Positions 48,656 through 57,814 of a DNA stretch of 64,000 nt are shown here, in pieces. Position numbers and translations under genes: made by a program. The stretch covers positions 22,445,409 to 22,509,408 of the forward strand of contig OW203765.1 of NCBI GenBank assembly GCA_934045905.1, written 5' to 3'. Positions within the stretch are counted from its first letter, which is position 1. The number at the start of each line of letters is the position of its first letter. This DNA comes from Leuctra nigra (taxonomy: Eukaryota > Arthropoda > Insecta > Plecoptera > Leuctridae). The notes beneath the pieces are model-generated. The model saw nothing but the letters and a program-made list of their open reading frames with translations. It made no database searches and was not told the DNA's origin.

Positions 48656-49065
48656 TACGAAACATAAGCTTACAAATTAATACATTGTATTTTTTCAAAA
48701 TTCAAAAATTCCAAATAAAACCACAATTAAAAAACTGATAAAAACACATAATTTTACATATTTGCAAAAAATTCGTAAATTGCAAGGATGAATTACAAAA
48801 TATTACGGTAATTAAAAAACATAATTTTATAGATTAATATATTTTTTAAAAAACTAAAAAATTGCAAATCGTAGCACTTCAAAAAATAAAGTTTCATATT
48901 TTAAAACTTACATTTAAAAAATTATATTTTTTACAAAAATAATAAAATTGCACTAAAATAGTTTAAAATGTCGGAATAAATAATTATATTTTTAAAATAT
49001 GATTTATTTCATAATTGACTACTACCCACTGCCAGCAGGACTGCAAATAAATGTTTGCCACTCAC
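48656..49065. other. Very AT-rich non-coding sequence
   Basis: Dominated by A/T with poly-A and poly-T words. It lies immediately downstream (minus sense) of the candidate first-exon donor at 49065. Confidence 0.5.
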
Positions 49066-49111
49066 CAGTGCTCTGTCCTGCGATGTACACTATGATGAAC
49101 ACACCGTGCAC
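49066..49111 (-). CDS. Candidate signal-peptide exon of the chitin-binding gene (no ATG)
   Basis: Minus-strand translation from 49111 gives VHGVFIIVYIAGQST plus one base, then a consensus donor (ACTG|GTGAGT). The hydrophobic core followed by AGQS resembles a signal peptide. The exon ends in phase 1, which is exactly what the exon at 9453 needs. A TATAAGTA box lies about 75 bases upstream. Against it: the first codon is GTG, the preceding in-frame codon is TAG, and there is no in-frame ATG. It could be an untranslated exon, a polymorphic or erroneous start, or the start of a different gene. If correct, the first intron is about 39.6 kb. Confidence 0.35.
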
Positions 49112-49183
49112 GCACTATTGTTGCCGAGTGTGCCGAGTTGATCGTGAACTTGAGGTTTGACTCCTCATCTCCACCGCCACCTG

Positions 49184-49191
49184 TACTTATA
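49184..49191 (-). promoter_or_regulatory. TATA box (TATAAGTA) for a leftward promoter
   Basis: TATAAGTA on the minus strand, in a local GC-richer island (49060-49260), is followed about 30 bases on by a GTCAAAC initiator-like word. The donor at 49065 lies downstream. Together they look like a short first exon of about 95 bases. Confidence 0.4.
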
Positions 49192-49498
49192 GTCTCCCGT
49201 GTTCGCGAATCTGCCGCCATTAGATCGCCGTCATTCCACCCAGAGCAATACCATGTCCACACAAACGTGCCGCACAGGCTGGATTTGGGAATGCGACTAT
49301 TATTCCAAGTCCGTCTAGTTCGACCACATTTCAGAAAAGTCTTCCTATATCTACAATAAAGTCACTATTATTTATATTGTTTTCATTTAGAGAATACCAA
49401 CCATATTTTCCAAAATATTCTTGAAGAGATTATAAATTGTAAAATATTTTTTCTTTTTGATTTTTCAATTTACTTATTCGCTTAAAAATGGAACGGAA

Positions 49499-49781
49499 CA
49501 GATTTGGTTCAGAAATGTCGCTGTGAACTTGTATTCCGGAGGTCCGGGGTTCGATTCCCGCGGCCGTCCTTCTGACTGAGGTTTTATCGTGGTATTCCCT
49601 CAATCTACAGGATGCTGGGAAGGTACCCTACTAACAGGCCACGACCGCCTCCTTCCCACCGTCCATCCTTACCTACTCTTCACCATCATCTCCCAATCAT
49701 CATCAAATTCATTCATCCGTCGCCATTAGCCTCGCTGCAGAACAGTGCGACGTTTACCAAAAAAAATCATCCTTTTTTCCT
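49499..49781 (+). mobile_element. Full-length-looking tRNA-derived SINE
   Basis: GGTTCGATTCC (49548-49558) is an exact Pol III B box, preceded by a degenerate A-box region (TTTGGTTCAGA) and followed by CGCGGCCGTC and TTCTGACTGAGGTTTT. The body continues as CCGCCTCCTTCCCACCGTCC and a T/C-rich tail with CATCATC words. The same order is found inverted at 56.1-56.3 kb, which defines the family. The copy ends near a 23-base poly-C tract. It is not an intact tRNA gene because the acceptor stem does not pair. Confidence 0.75.
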
Positions 49782-49804
49782 CCCCCCCCCCCCCCCCCCC
49801 CCCC
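49782..49804. repeat. Poly-C tract (23 bases)
   Basis: An uninterrupted C run adjoining the SINE 3' end. Similar runs occur at 50810-50830, 53107-53125 and 55187-55200. Confidence 0.9.
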
Positions 49805-49951
49805 GTATACATTATCATTTGTGCCATATAACCAAATTGTAAGACGATTGCAAGGGCAAATAAATAATATACATAAATGTGCTCCATTCCTACGGTGTTT
49901 ATTCTTTTGACGACAATTGCTGAGTATAATTTTAAATTCTATGCAGACTTA

Positions 49952-50133
49952 TGCTGGCCTTCCATGCTCCGTCATCTTCCGTCAACGTCGGTCACCGTCC
50001 GACGAAAACGACCAATCAGAGCCATCCCCAAAAATATCGGACGGCGAGGGATTGGTCGAGACGGGTCACGTGGTCGTTTTCGTCGGACGGTGACGGACGT
50101 TGACGGAAGATGACGGAGCATGGAAAGCCAGCA
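49952..50133. mobile_element. 182-bp PIF/Harbinger-like MITE with TTA target-site duplication
   Basis: The ends TGCTGGCCTTCCATG and CATGGAAAGCCAGCA are inverted, and the inverted arms extend over about 60 bases (TCCGTCATCTTCCGTCAACG and onward). The element is flanked by TTA at 49949-49951 and 50134-50136. A 3-base TTA/TWA duplication is typical of PIF/Harbinger. The interior contains two inverted CCAAT-type words and CACGTG. No transposase is encoded. Confidence 0.85.
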
Positions 50134-50519
50134 TTAGACGAAATAAAATCTATTAAAACCATCCCCCAAGAAAAGATGCCCATTTACATAGAACTTCCCG
50201 TAACTCTTGGTACAGTTATTTATTACTTTTAAGCAACAATATTCATTCATCACTCCACTCACAATCATAGTAGGTATTCATAACAAATGATTGACAGGTG
50301 AGGAATGAAGAATCTGTCGACAAATCTAACTCTAAGTTGAGTTATTGAAGACTTGCTAAAGTCAATACTCAACATGATGTCTCCATTGCAGTCTTCATTG
50401 AATATTAAGTTGCTGACTTTGACGTTTCTTTATGATTATTATGTCTTATTTATTTGAGCTGAGACGACCTGAGCAAAAATAAATGAGAGTGCCAAATAAA
50501 TGTAAAAATTCAAAACATG
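50134..50519. other. Non-coding spacer
   Basis: No gene or clear repeat, except a possible right end of the GGAATAGAATCC MITE family near 50170-50200 (CATTTACATAGAACTTCCC). Confidence 0.4.
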
Positions 50520-50710
50520 CAACTTAGATTAATGATGATGACGATGATGATGAAAAAGGGCAGAATTGGGGAAGAAAGCAATCAGTAGCCTATTTGTAGG
50601 GAATCGACCCAGAAATTCGATAAGAATCATGAAAATACCTCAGTCAGGAACTCGCCCCAGGGGATTCGAACCCGGACCTATGTACTAAAACCACTTTTTG
50701 TCTGAGTCGA
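50520..50710 (-). mobile_element. tRNA-derived SINE copy (minus)
   Basis: On the minus strand GGTTCGAATCCCCTGGG is a B box followed by CGAGTTCCTGACTGAGG, the same body motif as the copies at 49.5 and 56.2 kb. A CATCATCATCGTCATCATC tail (plus-strand GATGATG repeats at 50532-50552) ends the copy. Confidence 0.6.
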
Positions 50711-50809
50711 AACTATTTGGACACATAATAACACAACTTGGTGTAACTTTGTGATAATACCTATATTATTTTACAATTTCGGGATATACTCGTATGGTAT
50801 TTTAAAGCT

Positions 50810-50830
50810 CCCCCCCCCCCCCCCCCCCCC
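50810..50830. repeat. Poly-C tract (21 bases)
   Basis: An uninterrupted C run in AT-rich sequence, without a visible SINE body directly attached. Confidence 0.9.
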
Positions 50831-51009
50831 AACTACCCGTTTTCATAAACTACTTTTTTGTAAGTTTAGACCGAGGAATCACGATGGAATGAAAATCATT
50901 GAAAATCTCGTATTTTCTGTAAATGTCCAACCTAATCGGATATGATTGTAATCTGAGATGTGAAGCGATGGAACAAGATCTGTTGATCTCATCTTTCACG
51001 CCCGGATGC

Positions 51010-51150
51010 TGGATTCGCTGTAGCAACTTGTAGTGGACTCGTGCGGGCTCAACGCTCCGGGTTCGTTTCCCGCGGTCGACCTTCATGACTGTTCGTGGTT
51101 TCACTCAGTCGAAGTGGGAATGTACCGGGAAGGTTACCTATACCTAATTG
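51010..51150 (+). mobile_element. tRNA-derived SINE copy
   Basis: CCGGGTTCGTTTCCCGCGG (near 51056-51074) is a B box with the same CGCGG continuation as the 49.5-kb copy. It is followed by a CACTCAGTCG...ACCGGGAAGGTTACC body. The antisense ORF at 51049-51378 is a by-product. Confidence 0.6.
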
Positions 51151-51179
51151 CGCGAGTGACTTCTTTTGACTCTTTTGGC

Positions 51180-51510
51180 ACGGACCTCTACATTTTTTCA
51201 CATTGTTGGCGACTAACAGATCACAATATTTCTCCGATCCAGCTGAAATTTTGTATGTGAAGACCACCATAAAGGTTTGCAGACCCAATTTTTGTTTGAA
51301 ATCTTTTCTTGTGAATTTTTTTCGTTTGATTAGTTCAAACTCAAAAATAGTTATCTTCCGATTGGTTGGTCCGATCAATTTGAAAATGTATCAGGTCATA
51401 AGACCAACATTTAATCAAGATTTACAAAGTTTCAGCCATTTGTTTAAAATGTAAAAAAAATCTTTCGATTGGTCAAATATCGAAATGCTCCGACTAAGTT
51501 CAAATTTGGC
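51180..51510 (+). repeat. Diverged copy of the 60.7-64-kb repeat family
   Basis: CTGAAATTTTGTATGTGAAG, TTCCGATTGGTTGGTCCGAT, CAATTTGAAAATGTATCAGG and CAAAGTTTCAGCCATTTG occur in the same order as the corresponding words in the copies at 62.1 and 63.1 kb, but with many substitutions. Confidence 0.6.
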
Positions 51511-53630
51511 ATGATGATCAATAGTAACATAACATTTCTAGCCAATCGTCGGTCATTATATAATACAGACCTGTTGCCATTTTAAAAGTTTAAAATAATT
51601 GTTAAAACAGATTATTGCAAAAGTTCATAAGTCACGCCATGGATCTGTAATTCAGTTCTTCCAGCTCATAAAACGTTAAAAAAATATGTTAATTTCTCAA
51701 AATTCCTGAAAATTCCCATTTTTCAAAACAATAAATAGAAATGTCGATAATTTACACATCACTACATCCATCACAATTTCCTTCTACACCATTTCTTCAT
51801 CATTATCATCATCATAGTCATTCTCCACTAAGTCAATTACAGATTATTAAAGGAGATGATCTGCACAAGACGGGATTCCAGCATCATTTCCGCAAGATTT
51901 CAGCACTCGCTTGCTCAACTTTTAATCGAATTGCAGACAACAAACCGGCGCCAAGAATAGATGGAGATTAAAACTTTTTAAATGTCATTTTTAATTGTCT
52001 TTGCAACTCCATTTGTGTGAAATTGAGTTAAGAAACTTTTAACGAAAGAATAAAAATAGAATGATTGATTAAAATACTTGCATATTGAAAATTAGATTCA
52101 ATTTGTAGACAAGTAAAACCTTAATGGCAAAACTAATAATTACAAGTATCTAATCATAGTATCATTTGAGACAATAATTGTGTGTACGATTTAGAATAGC
52201 TGTCAATGTGGTTTGGTGACATGTTGATGGCATTAATGGTTAGTTACATGTGCAATAATTGTAGGCTCTAGAGATTATTGGACATCCATAGGAATCACTA
52301 TTTTTTTACACAAAGTCGAGTAACTCTAATTTTATAACTTAAATCTGAAATGTCAAACGTGCCTATCATATGGCTGCCAACAAAGCAAATACAGTTTTAT
52401 TCTAAAATAAAAGAAGTACGTGTTCAAATTATGAATAGAATAATTAGGAAATTATCTGACTATCTTTGGTTTCATGCAGTTTAATTATCCAATAAACACA
52501 CAAAAAAACGATTTATTGCGATATTTAAGCTCTCTGACAGCTTTTTGGTTGTCATTTACGTATTCAAAAAAACTCAACTCATCGGTAACTTAAAAATTAA
52601 ATTTAAAATATCACCAGAAAAGTAGACTTAATAGTTTTCTCGTTTCAGATTAGACCAAATCATATCTAGACTTTCTGGAATATATTATGAAAAATCATAA
52701 ATGTTTTTTAAGCCCCCTATAGGGAATGTTTGAATTGGTAGCTATTTAGTATGTTTTCATCTTCTTGTCTTGGTAATCAGGTTTTGTTCAAATGTATAAG
52801 TACTTGTATTCTGCATTGTTGACAGTACTTTAGGAAATCAAAGCGTGAACAATTTGAAACCAAAACGCTCCATGCTTATCCGGAGCTTATTTTGTTCCTA
52901 CCTTTTAGCAGGTATGTAGACATAAATATGAAAAATACATTTATGTTTTGATGATATTCTTCACAAATGTTTCTCTATACCTTCTCTGCACGTGAGCTCA
53001 ACAATGCACCTTACCAATAATTAAAATCAAAATTAATAATGCATTAATAGTTTAATAATGCAGTGAATAACATCTCGTGTAAAGGGCTCGAACCCAACCC
53101 CCAGAGCCCCCCCCCCCCCCCCCCCAAACCTGTCACAACCTTAACAATGAATCTTTCATTACTACAGCCTCATGGTCCATGAGATAATCGCTTTATTACC
53201 AAATCCCATGAGAATCTTATCTATGTAATAATTTACATAATCCATTCCATTACATCGCTTACATAAAATACCGTGTACTGTTAAAAGAATAATTACTCCG
53301 TACTTTATTAGGTATGTCTATTGTGTTTGCCAATATTTTTTAATTCTTCGAAAAAAGCACACACCCGATGGTTTAACAGTTAGAAGCAAGAGGTTTGCCA
53401 AACAGCAATCAATCCTTCCTATTGAGTTTAGTTGCAGTGCATCTGTTACAAGGTGTTAGCTGTTTGATGATGAGTTTACAACTCTTTGTTAAGTAAAGTG
53501 ATTAATCATTGGCTCGTTACGATCTCAAGTTCAATTATTGCATTGTTTTCGCGCCCATTAGAAATGAAATATTGGATTGTTTGATGGTTGGATTGTTTGA
53601 ATTGGATTAGGTATTGTTGTGACATGCGAG
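51511..53630. other. Non-coding stretch
   Basis: AT-rich, with no supported exon. It includes a 19-base poly-C tract (53107-53125) preceded by GGGCTCGAACCCAACCCCC, probably the remnant of another minus-strand SINE. Confidence 0.5.
53107..53125. repeat. Poly-C tract (19 bases)
   Basis: An uninterrupted C run next to a tRNA-like GCTCGAACCC word. Confidence 0.9.
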
Positions 53631-53631
53631 G

Positions 53632-53838
53632 GGAGGAATCAATCTACATAAATAGGCTCCATTATTTTATGTCACGGTTGTATCAACTTTTTTTAGATTT
53701 CTGAAGTCTGTATACTTCGAAGACTGGTAAACTTTTGGTGGAGCTTTTTGTGCTTCTCGGTAGAGGTTTGAAAACTTTAAATTGCAAGACAATTGCAAGA
53801 GGAGCTCAATTATGTAGATTCTATTCCCTTTCTCACGG
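53632..53838. mobile_element. ~205-bp MITE, family GGAATAGAATCCACAC
   Basis: The left end GGAATCAATCTACATAAATA...GGCTCCATTA (from 53635) is inverted at the right as GGAGCTCAATTATGTAGATT...CTATTCCCTTTC (to ~53833). The interior is non-coding. Confidence 0.6.
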
Positions 53839-53909
53839 TGTTATATTTAGAATATATTGATACAAGCTGATAACGATGACGTTTATTCTCAAGTATTGTA
53901 ATCATATAA

Positions 53910-54137
53910 GGGGCCATATTAACATTAGCTTAATCTTCACTTTAGTGAAGCTCCTCTTCGGTAAATGTGCTGTTACCATTTATACAGCGACATAGCATTA
54001 AAAACTACAGTCAATGTAACCTAAGGTTAATTTAAACTGAGGAAATAAGCTCCGGAATTAAATTGCAGTAATGGTAATTCACCGAGTTTTCTGAAGTGGA
54101 GCTTAACTGTAGCTTAAACTAATGGTAATACCGGCCC
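53910..54137. mobile_element. 228-bp MITE (GGGGCCATATTAACATTAG ends)
   Basis: The left end GGGGCCATATTAACATTAGC is inverted at the right as TAATGGTAATACCGGCCC with a few differences. Flanks are TAA (left) and TTA (right), so a PIF/Harbinger-type duplication is possible but not exact. Confidence 0.65.
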
Positions 54138-54252
54138 TTAGTCAACTTTATAAAATAAAAACTTATTGTTTTTCAATTATCAGACGGTGCAATGGGAGAT
54201 GTAGATGAGCACTTCAGGCGATTGCAACAATAACCAGTTGAAAAGTATATTA

Positions 54253-54571
54253 AGGCTGAATTACACGATTCAAGTTTCCTTGAATTCAACCCTCTCAAGT
54301 GGGTTCAATTCAAGACTTGGATCATCTAAATGAAAACATTGAAGCATTTAACACGTTTCCAAATCTTGAATTCAAGACATCTCTTCAGCCTTTTCAATTA
54401 GAACATGTCCTATTTTCCTTCAAGTCTTGAAATACTTCCACCAATTGTTAATTTCACCGCAACTTCAATCAACAATAAACATTAAATCGTCTAAATTCTC
54501 TTTCATGTATCCTTGAAATCAAGGGTTGAATTCAACCCCTTCAAGGAAACTTGAACCGTGTTATTCAGGCT
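54253..54571. mobile_element. 319-bp PIF/Harbinger-like MITE with TTA target-site duplication
   Basis: Left AGGCTGAATTACACGATTCA...CAAGTTTCCTTGAATTCAAC is inverted at the right (GTTGAATTCAACC...AAGGAAACTTGAACCGTGTT...ATTCAGGCT). TTA flanks both ends (54250-54252 and 54572-54574). The interior holds repeated CTTGAATTCAAG palindromes. Confidence 0.8.
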
Positions 54572-55014
54572 TTAGAGTATAACTTTATTGACCTATTTTT
54601 GTAGTCTCATATATTTCATTCCCTTTCTCAGCTATACAATTTAAAAATACCTTCATTGAAAGAGCTAAAGGAGGTGGAGATAACTAGAAAAACGCTCTGG
54701 TAATGCGTTGATAAGCGAGCCTTGGAAATGCATGCAAATTAATATTCGTATATTAGTGATTATACCCACCACTAATTGCAACAGAAGGTTTCAATACATG
54801 AATCGATTCAGAAAAATGTCCTCTACAACATTATATCCAAAATCGCCCAAAATCGCTGTACGGAAAAAGGGTTTTAATGACTTTTTAAGATAATTTCCCA
54901 TGTTAATTCCATCTTGCAAAAAATCAAAAAAATCATGTAACTCCGTTTTTTACGAAACTTGGCAAAATTGTTCACCATCCTAAATAAACACAAATAGCTC
55001 TCTGAGCGTTTTCC

Positions 55015-55144
55015 CTAAATCTCATCGTTTGGGAAATATTGCCCATTGAAAAGTCATATTTTGGTCAGTTTTCGTCGATTTAGGTCACTTTGAGTGTAAT
55101 TTGACGTTTTGCGAGGTCCATATTTCCCAAACGATGAGATTTAG
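55015..55144. repeat. 25-bp perfect inverted repeat
   Basis: CTAAATCTCATCGTTTGGGA (and 5 more bases) at 55015-55039 is exactly inverted at 55120-55144. The 80-base interior is AT-rich. Part of a longer unrecognised repeat that ends at the poly-C tract 55187-55200. Confidence 0.8.
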
Positions 55145-55186
55145 AGGTGTGATTCCGCTGTGATTTTTCAAAATATTAGTAATGTC

Positions 55187-55200
55187 CCCCCCCCCCCCCC
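55187..55200. repeat. Poly-C tract (14 bases)
   Basis: A C run followed by GAAATTGGGGGCTCCGCCACTGATTCTAC, a GC-richer segment (55201-55430) with no supported gene. Confidence 0.85.
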
Positions 55201-56099
55201 GAAATTGGGGGCTCCGCCACTGATTCTACAACTAGAGAGCGTTCCCTAATGCTCCAGACAAGACAAGGGATATCCTGGAAGCTCCGGGAGCAGCGCATCC
55301 CGGCATGTCTGCAGTCAGCTGTGTCTGGGAAGAGGATCGATCCCAGGACTCCTTGATGAACGACGCGTCTAGAGGGTAGAGATAGTTGGTATGAAGACAA
55401 CGTAGTCCGTCCTGCGATCAACACAAATAAATGTTATACAACTCGAAACTATGCGACACTGCGATTTCATAATATTCCACTTTCCTTATTGCTGTCGTAA
55501 AAGTATACTGAAATAACTGACGAAAATAAAGAAATCGACGATTATTATGGAAGGAAGGAACTACGCATTTCCCATTGAAGAAGGAATTTTTCATTCGTTG
55601 TTGAGTAGCTAAATATTATTGAAACAAATTCCATTTTTCAGTGATTTTTTTCACTTCTTCGTCCTTCTGTGTAGTTTTCCAAGCAGTTGCATTTTTCCTA
55701 TATTTACAGGAAAATCCATTAAAACTGAAAAATTGAATTTTCGTGAAATTGAGAACCATACAAGAGATGTAAGTATACAAGAGATGTGAGGGTACATAGT
55801 GTATGAAATATTTTATTTTGAGTTTAGAGATGTATCTCCAATTACTGAAACTGAAGAAAAGTGGACGTTATTGATAATACTGTTACTAAATAATTGTAAA
55901 AAGAGTGATTCATACATTCTTCAAACTCTTCTAGTCATTTTGGCTTTGAATTTTAAAATTTTTACAATAACAACAATACAATTTGTTCAATTGACTTTTT
56001 GACTATTTAATAGTTTCGTTTTATATTTAATGTCCTAAACTCTGGTCATATTTCAAACTTAAGTACTTAAGTAATTTTCACACGTCCCACTGTTCTTCA
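55201..56099. other. Non-coding stretch
   Basis: A GC-richer patch at 55201-55430 is followed by AT-rich sequence. The minus-strand ORF at 55176-55424 begins inside the poly-C tract and has no recognisable domain. Confidence 0.45.
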
Positions 56100-56318
56100 A
56101 TGCGAGGAATGAATAATTATGATGATAAGGAGATTAGGATGAGGAATAGATATATACGGATGGTAAGAAGGAGGCGGTCGCGGCATAGTGGCTCCTTCCC
56201 AGTATAGTTGCCTCTCGGCTAAAGAAAATCACGCAAAATCTCAGTCAGAAAAGACGGCCGCGGGAATCGAGCTCTGGACCTCGGAGATGATCTAATTATC
56301 ACCTGAGCCAGCTTACAC
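56100..56318 (-). mobile_element. Full-length-looking tRNA-derived SINE (minus)
   Basis: Reading the minus strand: TGGCTCAGGT (A box, 56310-56301), then CTCGATTCCCGCGGCCGTC (B box) and TTCTGACTGAGATTTT. The body CCGCGACCGCCTCCTTCTTA follows, with a T-rich tail. The order matches the plus copy at 49.5 kb. The A-to-B spacing is compatible with a tRNA-derived Pol III promoter. Confidence 0.75.
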
Positions 56319-57519
56319 CGATAATTATTTCTATAACTAGACCGACTTTACAACTGGAATGTTTATATTAATTGAAAAGAGAGTGCAATATAATCATTAA
56401 ACCGACCTCACACAATTAACATGCACGTAACGATTCGTTAAAAGATAACACGACACTTCTAACTGGCGTTTAAACCACGGGGGGTCAAAGTCAATAACAT
56501 GAACCAGCTTGAGGAAGGCTTAGAGAAGAGTTAAAACCATCTTGCTCATTCCAGCATCAGTGATTGATAGCCAACCTGCAATCTCCAACCAACAAGCCAG
56601 ATTTTTACAATATTACTGAAAATAAATGATTTTATGTTCATAGAAAGACGTTTAGAGACACGATTAATTTTCAAAGTAAATGTATTCATAGATAGAATAT
56701 TGTAATGGAGAGAATTTCCTTGCGCATTTCTCTCCTAGATAAAATGCACGTACGAAAAGTTGTATTTGATGTGACATGACTCGGTAAGGGCGTGTTGTTA
56801 AGTGTTTGGAAGCCTAACGTGCGGTAACTTGAGGTGTCATGGCTGCCAACATAACGGTGAAGTAAAGAAGAGTCAATTAGTCAATTAATCTGCAGGTTGC
56901 TGACGTCCGAATGTACAACGTTATAAATTATTCATTGACTTGCAGCGAATTTTAAAACCACGCAATGCCTACTTTTAGATCGCGGAAGAGAAGAAGATTA
57001 ATTGTTATTTTGACGTATAAATTGGAATTAATTGTTGTAAGTTGCTTGAGGATGTATTAAAATGAACAGTATTAACCGTTTTTAACTGCACAGCACACCC
57101 GAAATTACTTGATTTTTATGATTACTTGAAAATCAGGTTTATATTCAAATTTGTTCTAAAATCAAACTTGCTTTTTTGAAGATGTTCAAACGACACGCGC
57201 GCTTGTTCATGATTGGTTGGATTGTTTGTAGTTAGTTACGTCTCCGACTCTCCTCAACAGCGCCACATTCTGTTTGTCATTTTTGTGCAGTGCATCAGCT
57301 TTATCGACATTCGACATTATGCTAAAGAAGATATTGAAGTTGATAGAGTGAAATAGATTAGATTATTGTTATTATCTTTTATCTTGTTTAAAACAATTAA
57401 AATTAAAATAAAGTAGACATTCTTAATTTCAAATCGCAATCTGTATTTAATGTCAATGACCTCTATCATTCATTCGAACATTTAGAGGGCGGTGGAAAAA
57501 TCAAAACAATGAAAACAAT
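56319..57519. other. Upstream intergenic region of the NudC-domain gene
   Basis: No exon resembling a NudC_N domain could be found here. The sequence is AT-rich with a few GC-richer words near 57185-57300. Confidence 0.45.
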
Positions 57520-57803
57520 ATGGCGGCGCACATATGAAGATGTTCTTGCTTTTCTGTCAGTTTCTGTGGTGCTAATTTCAAAATAAATGCATTCAAGTGT
57601 TATAAAATTGTTTACTAATGTTTGTTTGATAGTTACATTCCATTTTACGAATATTTGTGGATTGCTTTGAGTAAAATCGGACAAAATCTCTTTTTGTTGC
57701 GATTAATAAAATTGTTTATTAAATGTTTGTTTGAATGTAATACTATGTCATTTTAAGTACCTACATTCGTGGATTGCTTTGAGTAAAAACAGATAAAAGC
57801 TCC
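57520..57803 (+). promoter_or_regulatory. Probable promoter/5'UTR of the NudC-domain gene, with tandem duplication
   Basis: ATGGCGGC at 57520 resembles the YY1/Pho site common at TATA-less arthropod and vertebrate housekeeping promoters. TGTCAGTTTC at about 57554 has an initiator (TCAGT) word. Between this and the start codon, two copies of a ~100-base unit lie at about 57598-57693 and 57702-57803. Both contain AATTGTTTA and end GGATTGCTTTGAGTAAAA. The exact transcript start is not visible. Confidence 0.4.
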
Positions 57804-57814
57804 TAAACTACAAG

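Noticed and set aside
49548..49570. tRNA gene suggested by a GGTTCGATTCC B box
   Set aside because: No acceptor-stem or anticodon-stem pairing. The sequence continues as a SINE body shared with other copies.
51049..51378. 109-codon minus-strand ORF
   Set aside because: It spans the junction of a SINE and a diverged repeat-R copy; not conserved between copies of either repeat.
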